A stretch of DNA of 64,000 nt from Flavobacteriales bacterium (GCA_018608405.1 JABAZP010000038.1:21338-85337); one strand, 5' to 3'. Counted from the stretch's first letter, positions 17,408-27,002 are shown. Notes: generated from the letters alone by a model not told the origin. A program made the numbers and translations.

Positions 17408-18145
17408 TTATGAGTTCCAAATTTTCCAACTCTCTTCTGCTTGAATTTTTAACATAGACAAACCGTTCACTGCAATTGCACCTTGATTTTTAGCAATACA
17501 TAACAACCGAGTTTCTGTAGGGTTATATATCAAATCATAAACCAAATGTCTCTTTCCAATGGCGTTGGTATCGATAGGTATGATTTCATCTACATTTGGG
17601 TAGGTCCCCAAAGGAGTACAATTTATTAAAAGTCGAAAAGATTCAATAGAACTTTCATCCAAATCGTTATAACCAATTTCTTTAGCAGATAATGGGTTTC
17701 TACTGACAAAGTAATAAGGCACTCCAATAGATTTTAAAACATAAGCGATGGCTTTAGACGCTCCACCTGTTCCGAAAATTAACGCCCTGCTATGGTTGGT
17801 ATCAAGAAAGGGTTTGATGCTATTTCGAAAACCAATTACATCCGTATTGTGACCTTTTATGATTCCATTTTTTTTAAATTGTAGGGTATTGATTGCTCCA
17901 ATTTCTTCTGCCACAGGATCTACTTCATCTAAATAACCAAGGATGGACTGTTTGTAAGGGATGGTTACATTTAGTCCTGAAAGCTTAGGGTTTGATTGTA
18001 AAAGAGGTTTAAAGTCATCTATTGAGCTTATTTCGAAGTTTTGATAGGTAGCATCTTGTATTTCTTCTCGTAGAAATTTTTCGCTAAAATACTGCTTAGA
18101 AAACGAGTGGGAGAGTTGCTTACCTAAGAGACCGTAATTTTTCAT
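17408..18145 (-). CDS. aroE: Shikimate dehydrogenase
   Basis: A 245-aa AroE, which reduces 3-dehydroshikimate with NADPH in chorismate synthesis. The substrate domain begins GLLGKQLSHSFSKQYF, with the conserved S-x-S, and carries NVTIPYKQ with the catalytic Lys. The NADP domain has the glycine-rich loop FGTGGASKAI, and FRLLINCTPLG and QAEESWKIWN close the fold. It is the last gene of the five-gene minus-strand operon; its ATG overlaps the stop of the DUF368 gene by 4 nt. Confidence 0.95.
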   Translation of the reverse strand: MKNYGLLGKQLSHSFSKQYFSEKFLREEIQDATYQNFEISSIDDFKPLLQSNPKLSGLNVTIPYKQSILGYLDEVDPVAEEIGAINTLQFKKNGIIKGHNTDVIGFRNSIKPFLDTNHSRALIFGTGGASKAIAYVLKSIGVPYYFVSRNPLSAKEIGYNDLDESSIESFRLLINCTPLGTYPNVDEIIPIDTNAIGKRHLVYDLIYNPTETRLLCIAKNQGAIAVNGLSMLKIQAEESWKIWNS

Positions 18146-19068
18146 GTTGAGCTATTTTGCTTTTCAGCAATTTTCTCAATCACGAAAATTAAAAGAAAAC
18201 CAGCTACAGCGCATGCAATAGCAACTCCTAATTGCGGGTCAACCTCCATACTCTGAGGGAGAATGTTTTCTTGAATTTTTGGAACTGTTTCTCCATGCCG
18301 ATCAACCATCGTAGAAAGGGTTCGTTTCCAGGGCCAAATTTTATTTAAGGATCCAATCATAAAACCTGTCAAAAGCGCAAGCGTAATATCATGGTGTTTT
18401 TTTAATAAATAGGATAGCAAGTGAGTGAAACTAACTAAACCGATAATACACCCTAGTCCAAAAACTAGCAAAACCACATAATTAAACTCGCTTAATGATT
18501 CAATGATATAAATGTACATCCCCAAGAGGACCAAAATGAAAGAACCTGAAATGCCTGGTAAAATCATGGCGCAAATGGCCAACATGCCGGCAGCAAATAC
18601 AAAGAACAAAGAGGTAGATGCTTCAACGGGTGCAGAACCTGTAATTAAATAGACAGACACAGTTCCTACAATTAAAGCGATTACTTGCGGGGCTCTCCAT
18701 TTTACAACCGTTTTGCCAACAAAAATGCTAGAAACAATTATTAACCCAAAGAAAAATGACCATATAGGAATAGATTGAAATTCTAACAGGTATTTAATGA
18801 GTTTAAGTAGTGTTACAATTCCAATAGCCATTCCGGCACAAAGCACCACTAGAAAACTCCCATTTATATGATTCCAAGCTCCTTTAATTCCGTCGTTTTT
18901 CAAAATAGGGAATACGGTACTAAATGCCTTTAGTGCGTCAATAAACTCTTCATAAATTCCAGTTAGTAATGCTATAGTACCGGCAGAAACACCGGGCACT
19001 AACTCAACTGCTCCCATGGCCATCCCTTTAAAGGCTAGCAGAACATTTTGTTTAGTAGTTCTTTTCAT
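18142..19068 (-). CDS. popT: DUF368 polyprenyl-phosphate translocase (PopT family)
   Basis: A 308-aa inner-membrane protein with about eight helices and the DUF368 signatures: ELVPGVSAGTIALLTGIYEE near the N-terminus and its pseudo-repeat ILPGISGSFILVLLGMY in the second half. The DUF368 family (PopT) has been identified as a transporter recycling undecaprenyl phosphate for peptidoglycan and surface-polymer synthesis. It adjoins the rhodanese stop directly and overlaps aroE, so it is translated within a tight operon. Confidence 0.88.
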   Translation of the reverse strand: MKRTTKQNVLLAFKGMAMGAVELVPGVSAGTIALLTGIYEEFIDALKAFSTVFPILKNDGIKGAWNHINGSFLVVLCAGMAIGIVTLLKLIKYLLEFQSIPIWSFFFGLIIVSSIFVGKTVVKWRAPQVIALIVGTVSVYLITGSAPVEASTSLFFVFAAGMLAICAMILPGISGSFILVLLGMYIYIIESLSEFNYVVLLVFGLGCIIGLVSFTHLLSYLLKKHHDITLALLTGFMIGSLNKIWPWKRTLSTMVDRHGETVPKIQENILPQSMEVDPQLGVAIACAVAGFLLIFVIEKIAEKQNSST

Positions 19069-19368
19069 TTAAACCGCAGTATATGCGTCAATTCCTCCTA
19101 TGCAGGAGTATATATTGCATTTCTCTAATTCTTTAGATAGGTGGTATGCAACAGCTCTTGAACGCTTGCCAGATTTGCAAATAAGGTAAATATTAACTTT
19201 TCCCTTCAGCTCTTCAACGTGGGAGAGTACTTCACCCATAGGGATGTTTACTCCCCCTACATTATCATCTTCAAATTCATATTCTTCGCGTACATCAAGT
19301 AAGTACGCATTCTTGTTCTGATTTAATTCAGCTTTAAATGCGTCTGCTTCGAGTTCTATAAATTTCAT
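19069..19368 (-). CDS. Single-domain rhodanese
   Basis: A 99-aa rhodanese-like domain protein: FIELEADAFKAELNQ, YLLDVREEYEFEDDN and the active-site loop LICKSGKRSR, with Cys as sulfur acceptor and a six-residue loop typical of sulfurtransferases. It lacks a signal peptide, so it is cytoplasmic. The ATG overlaps the TGA of the upstream phosphosulfolactate-synthase-like gene by 4 nt. That coupling suggests a shared sulfur-related role, possibly handling sulfane sulfur or sulfite, but this is inference. Confidence 0.9.
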   Translation of the reverse strand: MKFIELEADAFKAELNQNKNAYLLDVREEYEFEDDNVGGVNIPMGEVLSHVEELKGKVNIYLICKSGKRSRAVAYHLSKELEKCNIYSCIGGIDAYTAV

Positions 19369-20150
19369 TTCAAACTCTTTTTTGCAAGCTCCTCTGGTAA
19401 AAAGTCGTGAAATGTATCACCTCTTAAACCAATTCTCAGTGTTTCTAGCGGAATCACTTCATCGTGACCAATGTTTCCTAAATTCACATTGGTTCCAAAT
19501 TGATTGATAAACCATACTTGCTGCGGTTTCTTTGGAGCTTCCCAAAGTATACTTTCAGATGGAACCTTTGCAATAATTTTATTCACCAATGCAACATGAG
19601 CGGTTCCATTTGGTCGGTAAATTCCAACATTGCCACTTTCTCTTGCTTCAGCAATTACCTTCCAAGCACCAGCTTCTAATTCAGAAGACATCATGTTAAT
19701 CCATTTACCTGGACTAATTAATATCCCTTCTTCTTTAGAACCTACTTCAGAAAGTACAGTAAAGTCTTTACTTAGTTCTTTAATATACCCGCATTTAAGA
19801 TCGTGATCAAGTTCAATAGAACCATCTGAAACTTCTACGGTCTTCAGGTTTAGTTTATTTAGTAAATCTCTGTATTCGTTAAACATTCCTCTTATAATGA
19901 ATGCTTCGAAAAGAGTTCCACCCAAATATACCTTCATTCCTGCCTTATGGTATATTTCAATTTTTCGTTCTAAGTCTTTGGTTACATACGAAGTTCCAAA
20001 GCCCAACTTTACTAAGTCAGTCAAATGTGCACAGCAATCAACAAAGTTCTCCGCTTGTCTCCAGCTTAGTCCTTTGTCCATCATCATGGTTAATCCCAAA
20101 TCTCTAGGAGAAGTCGTTCTGTGGGGTATATGTGGTATGTTAAAATTCAT
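19365..20150 (-). CDS. Phosphosulfolactate synthase (ComA) family protein
   Basis: A 261-aa protein of the ComA family, TIM-barrel enzymes that add sulfite to phosphoenolpyruvate to give phosphosulfolactate. Diagnostic segments are RDLGLTMMMDKGLSWRQAEN, YHKAGMKVYLGGTLFEAF, TVEVSDGSIEL and WINMMSSELEAGAWKVIAEA. In methanogens ComA starts coenzyme M synthesis. Bacteroidota do not make coenzyme M, so the sulfonate product here is unknown; an acid-type sulfonate or sulfonolipid precursor is conceivable. It lies 4 nt after the TPR gene and overlaps the rhodanese. Confidence 0.85.
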   Translation of the reverse strand: MNFNIPHIPHRTTSPRDLGLTMMMDKGLSWRQAENFVDCCAHLTDLVKLGFGTSYVTKDLERKIEIYHKAGMKVYLGGTLFEAFIIRGMFNEYRDLLNKLNLKTVEVSDGSIELDHDLKCGYIKELSKDFTVLSEVGSKEEGILISPGKWINMMSSELEAGAWKVIAEARESGNVGIYRPNGTAHVALVNKIIAKVPSESILWEAPKKPQQVWFINQFGTNVNLGNIGHDEVIPLETLRIGLRGDTFHDFLPEELAKKSLK

Positions 20151-20153
20151 TTG

Positions 20154-21569
20154 TTATTTTTTGTAATACTCTAATAAGTCAATTACTTGAGGATGGTATT
20201 TGGCATTTTCATATGCTTCAAACAGCGCATCTTTCTCTTTATAGTGGTTCTTTAAAGCTACATCTAAATAAAACATAGCATTTATGATATCTCCTTTTTG
20301 CAATAAAAATGCTACGAAATTATACAATAACTTACCGTTTTTAGGTTGGTTTTGAACACCAAGAACGAAATAGTTCATTGCTTCTTCTACGTTGTTCAAT
20401 TTCTTAGAAGTAATTGCTAAATCAATTAAAATAGAGTCGTTTTCCGGATCTAAATCGTAAACAGTTTCAAAAGCTTCTAATGCTTCATTGTGGAACCCAA
20501 GTTCCGATTGTACCTCGCCTAACAAATAGAAGTATTCAGGGTTAAACTCATCTAACTTAATGGCTTTTCTAACGTAGGCTATGGCATCTAATTCCTTTTC
20601 CATTTCGCAATAACAAGCTGCTATTCCATACCAAGAATCTGCCAAATATTCATCGAATGATATTGCCTTCTTATAAAAAGAGATGGCTTTCGTATACTCT
20701 TCAAGTTTTTCGAAACTCTCAGCCATGTAGTGGTAACATAGCGCATCTTCAGTATCAAACTTTAAGGTTTCATTAAAAACAAGCAAGGCTTCTTCATATT
20801 TCTTCTGCTGATTTAAGCAGTGTGCTTTGTTGAAATACGCAGATGAGAAGTCTTCTTTTATTGCAATTGCAAAGTCATAACAATCAATTGCCTTCTCAAA
20901 TAAATCCAATTTAGAGTAGGTGATTCCTAAATTGTACCATCCGATATAAGAATAAGGTGTTCTGTCTACGAAGTCTTGAAAATAATTTTTACCTTCCTCC
21001 ATGCGCTCGGAGATATCAAAACAAAACCCTAACTCATACAATGCGGTTTCATTTTCAGTATTTTCAAGTAGAATTTCTTTCAAAAACTCTATTGCCTCGT
21101 CGTGCTTATCCATGTTTTCATACTCAAACGCTAGTTGGAGTAAGATATCTTCACGTTCATAACGTTCAGAAAAGCTAAACGCTTTTTTATAATTCTCTAT
21201 TGCTTTTTCAGATTTACGCAGTTGGCTAAAAATACCCGCTTTAGTATAAAATAAATCAAAATTGAAAGGCTCAATTGCTTCAGAACGCTGCAAAAACTTT
21301 AGTGCCTCTTGCGGCTTATGAATACTCGCATACAACTGAGCTACACTAACCAATAGAGAGGCTGAACTTGGATGTTGCTCTAATGCAGATTTAGCAACGT
21401 GTAAAGACTTTTTGAAGTTACTTTTTGAATTATAAAACTCTAATAAATTCTCAAATTCCTCTACGTCGAAAAAGAGATTAGTCTTTTCATTCAACATGGA
21501 TTCAAATCGCTGCACAGTTGCAGTAATATCCATTCCATCTTCAAAAGAAAACTCGTATTCATTTTCCAT
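20154..21569 (-). CDS. Tetratricopeptide repeat protein heading the aroE operon
   Basis: A 471-aa cytoplasmic protein made almost wholly of TPR units (about 12, for example ALYELGFCFDISERMEEGKN and AYFNKAHCLNQQKKYEEALL). I use the ATG ending 21569 (MENEYEFSFEDGMD) instead of the TTG three codons upstream. It has no signal peptide or membrane segment. TPR proteins scaffold protein contacts; the partner is unknown. It is the first gene of the minus-strand unit TPR-ComA-rhodanese-DUF368-aroE, with a good promoter about 50 nt upstream. Confidence 0.9.
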   Translation of the reverse strand: MENEYEFSFEDGMDITATVQRFESMLNEKTNLFFDVEEFENLLEFYNSKSNFKKSLHVAKSALEQHPSSASLLVSVAQLYASIHKPQEALKFLQRSEAIEPFNFDLFYTKAGIFSQLRKSEKAIENYKKAFSFSERYEREDILLQLAFEYENMDKHDEAIEFLKEILLENTENETALYELGFCFDISERMEEGKNYFQDFVDRTPYSYIGWYNLGITYSKLDLFEKAIDCYDFAIAIKEDFSSAYFNKAHCLNQQKKYEEALLVFNETLKFDTEDALCYHYMAESFEKLEEYTKAISFYKKAISFDEYLADSWYGIAACYCEMEKELDAIAYVRKAIKLDEFNPEYFYLLGEVQSELGFHNEALEAFETVYDLDPENDSILIDLAITSKKLNNVEEAMNYFVLGVQNQPKNGKLLYNFVAFLLQKGDIINAMFYLDVALKNHYKEKDALFEAYENAKYHPQVIDLLEYYKK

Positions 21570-21619
21570 ACCGTTCAACTAATCGTCTCTTAACAAAGAT
21601 TGTAAAAATAACAGACGGG

Positions 21620-21650
21620 CAAAGGTCGGTTAAGTATTATTATTCACAAA
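21620..21650 (-). promoter_or_regulatory. Promoter of the TPR-comA-aroE operon
   Basis: On the minus strand a -33 TTTG is followed after exactly 19 bp by GACCTTTG, one mismatch from TAnnTTTG. Transcription would begin about 40 nt before the ATG. Confidence 0.55.
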
Positions 21651-21747
21651 GAAATTAACAAGAATAACTGCATTATTTCAAGCAAGTTTTGGTTGAAAAT
21701 TTTTTACAACTCATTATTTAATGAACATAAATGGGCTTCAAAATGGC

Positions 21748-21755
21748 TAATTTTG
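21748..21755 (+). promoter_or_regulatory. -7 promoter element for glmM
   Basis: TAATTTTG matches TAnnTTTG exactly, ending 19 nt before the glmM ATG. No clear -33 TTTG is seen. The leader would be only about a dozen bases. Confidence 0.45.
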
Positions 21756-21774
21756 GACCAAATTTAAAGGATAA

Positions 21775-23181
21775 ATGACATTAATTAAATCAATATCAGG
21801 GATTAGAGGCACGATTGGGGGCGAGGTTGGTGAAAATTTAACGCCAGAAGACATAGTAAAATTCGCTTCAGCTTACGGACAATGGTTGAAGAATAGAAAC
21901 AAGGCGAACACCTCGTTAACAGTAGTAATCGGTAGAGATGCAAGAATTAGTGGAGAAATGCTGAATCACTTGGTAGTTGGAACTTTAATTGGGTTGGGTA
22001 TCAATGTTGTGGACATAGGCTTATCAACAACACCTACGGTTGAAATCGCAGTTCCACTTGAAAATGCAAACGGTGGTATTATTTTAACGGCAAGTCATAA
22101 CCCTAAAGAGTGGAACGCACTGAAGTTATTGAATGAGAAGGGAGAATTTATTTCTGCAGAAGACGGAGCAAATTTATTGCAAATTGCGGATAGCGGAGAG
22201 GTTAAGTACCAAACAGTAAGTAAATTAGGGGAATATTCAAAAAATGACACCTATTTTAGCAAACACATCCAACACGTTCTAGACTTAGCACTTGTTAATA
22301 AAGAAGCCATAAGCAATAAAAACTTTAAGGTAGTTATTGATTGTGTAAATTCAACTGGAGGTATCGTATTACCATTGTTACTAAAGGCATTAGGGGTAAA
22401 GGAAGTCATTGAGTTATATTGTGAGCCAAACGGTAACTTTCCTCATAACCCGGAGCCATTGCCTGAAAACTTAACTGAAATTTCTGCCGCAGTAATTAAA
22501 CATAATGCAGATTTGGGAATTGTTGTTGATCCTGATGTTGACCGATTGGCTTTGGTGTCTGAAGATGGAGAAATGTTTGGTGAAGAATACACTTTAGTAG
22601 CAGTTGCCGACTATGTATTGAATCATACAAAAGGTTCAACAGTAAGTAATCTTTCGTCAACTAGAGCTTTAAGAGATGTAACAGAAGGTAAAAACTGTGA
22701 GTACTTTGCATCGGCAGTGGGAGAGGTTAATGTTGTAGACAAAATGAAAGAAGGAAATGCAATTATTGGTGGAGAAGGAAACGGAGGTGTAATCTACCCG
22801 ACCTCTCATTATGGAAGAGATGCTTTAGTTGGAATCGGTCTATTTTTGTCGCACTTGGCAACGTTTAATGGAAAAACGAAAAAAGCATGCTCTAAACTAC
22901 GATCAACTTACAATTCCTATTTTATTTCAAAAAATAAAATTGAATTGACTCCTGATATTAATGTCGATGAAATACTTTCTAAGGTGCATGAAAAGTATAA
23001 GAAACAACCGGTAAATACAATTGATGGAGTAAAAATTGAATTTGACAAAGAGTGGGTTCATTTGAGAAAATCAAATACTGAACCAATCATTAGAATTTAT
23101 TCGGAAAGTGAATCTGAAACAACTGCGAATCACCTTGCTATGAAAATTATTTCTGACATTAAGGAAATAATTAAATCCTAA
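21775..23181 (+). CDS. glmM: Phosphoglucosamine mutase
   Basis: A 468-aa alpha-D-phosphohexomutase. The four domains are marked by SISGIRGTIGG at the N-terminus, the phosphoserine loop TASHNPKEWNALK (about residues 103-115), the metal loop DPDVDRLALVS (about 259), the sugar loop GEGNGGVIYP (about 331) and the phosphate loop RKSNTEPIIRIY near the C-terminus. GlmM-type enzymes interconvert glucosamine-6-P and glucosamine-1-P for UDP-GlcNAc. Bacteroidota homologues are annotated this way, but specificity within the superfamily is not certain. The desulfurase gene follows 11 bp later. Confidence 0.9.
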   Translation: MTLIKSISGIRGTIGGEVGENLTPEDIVKFASAYGQWLKNRNKANTSLTVVIGRDARISGEMLNHLVVGTLIGLGINVVDIGLSTTPTVEIAVPLENANGGIILTASHNPKEWNALKLLNEKGEFISAEDGANLLQIADSGEVKYQTVSKLGEYSKNDTYFSKHIQHVLDLALVNKEAISNKNFKVVIDCVNSTGGIVLPLLLKALGVKEVIELYCEPNGNFPHNPEPLPENLTEISAAVIKHNADLGIVVDPDVDRLALVSEDGEMFGEEYTLVAVADYVLNHTKGSTVSNLSSTRALRDVTEGKNCEYFASAVGEVNVVDKMKEGNAIIGGEGNGGVIYPTSHYGRDALVGIGLFLSHLATFNGKTKKACSKLRSTYNSYFISKNKIELTPDINVDEILSKVHEKYKKQPVNTIDGVKIEFDKEWVHLRKSNTEPIIRIYSESESETTANHLAMKIISDIKEIIKS

Positions 23182-23192
23182 TTTTAAAATAG

Positions 23193-24326
23193 ATGAAGAA
23201 TATTTACTTAGACAATGCAGCAACAACACCTGTTGACCCAAGAGTAGTTGACGCAATGATTCCGGTATTAAGTGAAAATTTTGGCAATCCATCATCTATT
23301 CATTCAGATGGAAGAGTTGCACGAAGTATCATTGAGAAATCTAGGAAAAAGGTTGCATCGTTTTTTAATGCAAGTCCTTCTGAATTTTTCTTTACATCTG
23401 GTGGAACAGAGGCAGATAACATGATTCTGCGTTGCTGTGTTGAAGATTTAGGAGTAGATCATATAATTACGTCAGCTTTAGAGCATCATGCAGTGCTGCA
23501 CACCGCAGAAGAGCTTAGAGATGATAAAGGTGTGAAACTAAGTTTAGTCAACGTTTGCAATAAAGGTAAAGTTGATTTAAAGCATTTAGAAGAGTTGCTC
23601 ATGCAAGGAGGTTCGACATTGGTAAGCCTTATGCACGCTAACAATGAAATTGCAACCAAGATACCGCTAAAGGAAGTCGGTGAATTGTGCTCAAAATACG
23701 ATGCCTTTTTTCATTCGGACACAGTTCAGACAATGGGGCACTATTCATTTGATTTTGAGGATTTAAATATTCATTTTGCAACTTGTGCTGCACATAAATT
23801 TCACGGGCCTAAAGGTATCGGATTTCTCTACATGAGTAGTGACGTGAAGTTAAAACCAATGATCACTGGTGGTGCACAAGAGCGCAACATGAGAGCCGGT
23901 ACAGAAAACATATATGGAATTGTAGGTTTAGCAAAAGCTTTAGAAATTGCTTACGATGAGTTAGATGATCATCACTCAGAAATACAACAGATAAAATCTC
24001 ATATGATTAAAAGGTTGAAGGAAGAAATTCCTGGTATAACTTTTAATGGAGATTCAGAATCAACCGACTCACTCTATACAGTCTTAAGTGTTTGCTTTCC
24101 TAATTCTGATTTAGATGAAATGTTTTTGTACCATTTAGATATTGAAGGAATCAGCGTTTCAGGAGGAAGCGCTTGCTCTTCCGGATCAAATATAGGATCT
24201 CATGTACTTAGAGGAATTAATTCTCCGATGGATAAACCTTCTGTTCGGTTCTCCTTTGGCCGTTTTAATACGATAGCTGATGTTGATCGAACGGTGGAAG
24301 TAATATCTAAAATTTATACCAAGTAA
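23193..24326 (+). CDS. Cysteine desulfurase (IscS/NifS-like)
   Basis: A 377-aa PLP-dependent class V aminotransferase-fold enzyme that takes sulfur from cysteine. Signatures: YLDNAATTPVDPRVVDAM at the N-terminus, SALEHHAVL, HSDTVQTMG, the PLP-binding Lys in AAHKFHGPKGIGFLY (about residue 203), and the mobile loop Cys in GGSACSSGSN (about 327). This loop length is that of group I (IscS/NifS) enzymes. It is packed between glmM and a metallo-hydrolase gene (2-nt gap), which suggests one transcript. Confidence 0.95.
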   Translation: MKNIYLDNAATTPVDPRVVDAMIPVLSENFGNPSSIHSDGRVARSIIEKSRKKVASFFNASPSEFFFTSGGTEADNMILRCCVEDLGVDHIITSALEHHAVLHTAEELRDDKGVKLSLVNVCNKGKVDLKHLEELLMQGGSTLVSLMHANNEIATKIPLKEVGELCSKYDAFFHSDTVQTMGHYSFDFEDLNIHFATCAAHKFHGPKGIGFLYMSSDVKLKPMITGGAQERNMRAGTENIYGIVGLAKALEIAYDELDDHHSEIQQIKSHMIKRLKEEIPGITFNGDSESTDSLYTVLSVCFPNSDLDEMFLYHLDIEGISVSGGSACSSGSNIGSHVLRGINSPMDKPSVRFSFGRFNTIADVDRTVEVISKIYTK

Positions 24327-24328
24327 AG

Positions 24329-25093
24329 ATGAAGGTAACAGTACTCGGAAGCGGAACATCGCAAGGAGTTCCTGTTATTGGATGCGATTGTTACGTTTGT
24401 CAATCAACTGATGAGAAAGACTACCGCAGAAGGTGTTCCATTCTGGTAGAAAATGATGATTCTACAATTGTCATAGATACTGGGCCAGACTTTAGGGAGC
24501 AAATGCTGCGCGCAAAGGTGAAAAGACTAGATGCAGTTATTTTTACGCACGAGCATAAGGATCATGTTGCAGGACTAGATGACGTTAGGGCCTTTAACTT
24601 TATGAATAAAGGTAAGGAAATGGAAGTTTTCGCAACAAAAAGAGTTCAAACCGCACTAAAGCGAGAGTTTGAATATGTATTTGCTGCTGATAAATATCCT
24701 GGGGTACCACGAATACATTTAAACGACATTGGTGAAGAATCTTTTAAGGCAGGAGGCTTCTTACTCCAACCAATTGATGTAATGCATTACAAGTTACCTG
24801 TAAAATGTTTCCGTATTGGTGACTTCGCTTACTTAACGGACGCCAATTACATCAGTGAAGCCGAAAAGCAGAAGCTAAAAGGTGTAAAATACCTTATTCT
24901 AAACGCACTACGAAAAGAGAAACACATCTCTCATTTCAATTTAGAAGAAGCACTGGAATTGATTGAAGAATTAAAACCTGAACAAGCCTACCTTACACAC
25001 ATAAGTCACCTTATGGGAAAGCATACAGAAACCGAAAAGGAGTTGCCTGCTAACGTTAAGGTCGCATACGATGGCTTAATATTTCAAGTTTAG
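24329..25093 (+). CDS. PhnP-like MBL-fold metallo-hydrolase
   Basis: A 254-aa metallo-beta-lactamase-fold hydrolase. The N-terminus VLGSGTSQGVPVIGCDCYVC carries the Cys pairs of the PhnP subgroup. The active site has THEHKDHVAGLDD (HxHxDH), a later His in DVMHYKLPVK, Asp in YLTDANYIS and His in LTHISHLMG. PhnP acts on 5-phosphoribosyl 1,2-cyclic phosphate; no phn genes are nearby, so the substrate here is open. Its stop overlaps the convergent T9SS gene by 4 nt. Confidence 0.9.
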   Translation: MKVTVLGSGTSQGVPVIGCDCYVCQSTDEKDYRRRCSILVENDDSTIVIDTGPDFREQMLRAKVKRLDAVIFTHEHKDHVAGLDDVRAFNFMNKGKEMEVFATKRVQTALKREFEYVFAADKYPGVPRIHLNDIGEESFKAGGFLLQPIDVMHYKLPVKCFRIGDFAYLTDANYISEAEKQKLKGVKYLILNALRKEKHISHFNLEEALELIEELKPEQAYLTHISHLMGKHTETEKELPANVKVAYDGLIFQV

Positions 25094-26880
25094 TCTACCA
25101 AAACAAAAGGTTTCGTTTCATTTCCGACTCTTATGAAATATGTTCCAGCTTTTAAATTACCCCTTAAAACTTCCAAATAATTCGTGTACTGAATCATTTT
25201 AGAGTTAACCTTTCTTCCGGTTACATCAAGGACCTCAATTATACTATTGGTTGGCTGCTTTAATTCAATTCGTAAATTCTCTTTTGCAGGATTTGGATAT
25301 ACATTTCCAATTGTACGTAAATCAATATTATCAATTCCTGTTGCTAACGGAGTAACTTCTACATTCATTAAAAAATCTTGTGTCAGTTTATCTCGGTATT
25401 CAGACCATGAACCAAAAATAATTTCATATGTCTGTCGAGAAGCCGGAGAAGTAAAACTTCGGCCTAAGTTAACATTAGGACCATCCATTAACCAATACAA
25501 GTATATACCGCCACTATTGACTACTATTGGAGTAGTAAGAGGAACTCTATTGTATGCTCCAAGAGCAACGTTGCCCGAAGGAATAAAGATGGAATCTAAC
25601 ACTGTGCCTTGTCCTACTTGTCTGCCGTTATCATCTAAGATTATACTATGGAATCCTGAAGTAGGAGTTGCGCCTAGTGTGATGAAATAGTTTGCCGCAA
25701 CAATTCGTGCTGGGTAGTAAGGTGGTTTAATGTAGACACCGCATCCACCGTTACCTCCGGCCCATCCAATGCCCGCACCACTTAAGCCGTCCGTGTAATC
25801 TAAAATTATAGGAGACTGTGTTGTATCTACCACTTTTAGTAAAAACTCACTTGTATCATTTGTAACAGCAGCATCTCCGGTAACTTGTGAAACAAAGGTT
25901 CTGACAATAAACTTTCCGGCAACTGCAGGAGTAAAACTACCAAATGACTTACTTGAGTCATTTCCAGGCAAAAGAGAGTCAACGGTTTGAGTTGCACTAA
26001 ATGGCGTTAGGCCGACAGGATCTATAATTCTAGTATTTACAGTTATACTTGAGTTTACATTTTGATTTCCATTATTCTTGATAGAAGCAGTTGGGCTAAA
26101 ATTCCCGTTCAACGCTAAGAACTCACCGCCATTTCCCGGATTTACTATATAGTCGACTGCAATATCAGTAATGGGTTGTACAATGTTTGGATATTCAAAT
26201 CGAATACTTGTGCTATCTGTTGGAAAAGTTGTCCCTCTATAGTATTGTAATCCATCATTTCCGGTGCCGTTTTCAATCCCTATGCTAAGAAAGTTGCTAA
26301 CATATGTTGGATCCGGCAAGCCTACTTGTTTTTGGTAGTTAAAAGTGATTGAAGAGTCTCTTTTGTTTAGAATAATTTGGAATGTGTTTTCTCCTCCATA
26401 TTGAGTAGTGTTATTTATCCAAAAAGGTACTTTTTCAAAAGTGATGCAAATGGTATCGCCTTGATTGTAAAAATAACAAGATGCTGGATTGCTTGCACCC
26501 GCAAACGATAAGTCGGTAAGAAGAGGAGCAATAAAGTTATTTGCCCCTGTAGTTTGTGGAATAATTGGAAATTGTGCGTTCGTGGAAGCAATATTGGCAG
26601 GTGTAAATGAAATGTAACCGTTAGAACCAATGTATAAGTTTGTTGGGTTCCCAGAATAAAATGGAAAACCAGAAATTGAATATGGGCCAACGAAGTTATC
26701 ATCAGCAAGCCCTGTAATTATTGTACCGGTTTGGGTTATATCAAACCAAGAGAAACTTGGACCAGTTGGGTTGGCAGAAGATTTATAGGTATATCCAAAA
26801 CTATCTGGTCCTCCACTTGAAGCTTGGGAAAATGACAATATGGTAGATAATATTAAAAATGAATTAAATAATTTTTTCAT
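25090..26880 (-). CDS. Secreted surface protein with T9SS sorting domain
   Basis: A 596-aa secreted protein. I start at the ATG ending 26880 (MKKLFNSFLILSTILSFSQA), a standard signal peptide. The body is beta-rich: a region with GPYSISGFPFYSGNPTNLYI and YIGSNGYISFTP (about residues 55-215), then Ig-like repeats with VKDTTQSP-like linkers. The last 75 residues form a type A T9SS sorting domain (VYPNPAKENLRIELKQP, LKAGTYFIRV). It is therefore exported across the outer membrane and probably attached to the surface. No catalytic motif is seen; adhesin or binding roles are possible. Confidence 0.88.
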   Translation of the reverse strand: MKKLFNSFLILSTILSFSQASSGGPDSFGYTYKSSANPTGPSFSWFDITQTGTIITGLADDNFVGPYSISGFPFYSGNPTNLYIGSNGYISFTPANIASTNAQFPIIPQTTGANNFIAPLLTDLSFAGASNPASCYFYNQGDTICITFEKVPFWINNTTQYGGENTFQIILNKRDSSITFNYQKQVGLPDPTYVSNFLSIGIENGTGNDGLQYYRGTTFPTDSTSIRFEYPNIVQPITDIAVDYIVNPGNGGEFLALNGNFSPTASIKNNGNQNVNSSITVNTRIIDPVGLTPFSATQTVDSLLPGNDSSKSFGSFTPAVAGKFIVRTFVSQVTGDAAVTNDTSEFLLKVVDTTQSPIILDYTDGLSGAGIGWAGGNGGCGVYIKPPYYPARIVAANYFITLGATPTSGFHSIILDDNGRQVGQGTVLDSIFIPSGNVALGAYNRVPLTTPIVVNSGGIYLYWLMDGPNVNLGRSFTSPASRQTYEIIFGSWSEYRDKLTQDFLMNVEVTPLATGIDNIDLRTIGNVYPNPAKENLRIELKQPTNSIIEVLDVTGRKVNSKMIQYTNYLEVLRGNLKAGTYFIRVGNETKPFVLVD

Positions 26881-26903
26881 AGTGTAATGGATTATTAACG
26901 AGT

Positions 26904-26934
26904 TGAAGGTAGAAAAAAAAACAACACATCCCAA
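26904..26934 (-). promoter_or_regulatory. Promoter of the T9SS surface-protein gene
   Basis: On the minus strand TTGG is followed after 19 bp by TACCTTCA, a recognisable but imperfect version of TTTG-N19-TAnnTTTG. The spacer contains a run of nine T. Its place between the longer frame's start and the signal-peptide ATG supports the shorter start. Confidence 0.4.
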
Positions 26935-27002
26935 GTTTGTTCCTGCCATAATTTATATTCGCCGACAGCGTAATTTTCTTAATTGTGTTCTGCACGTTTT
27001 CG

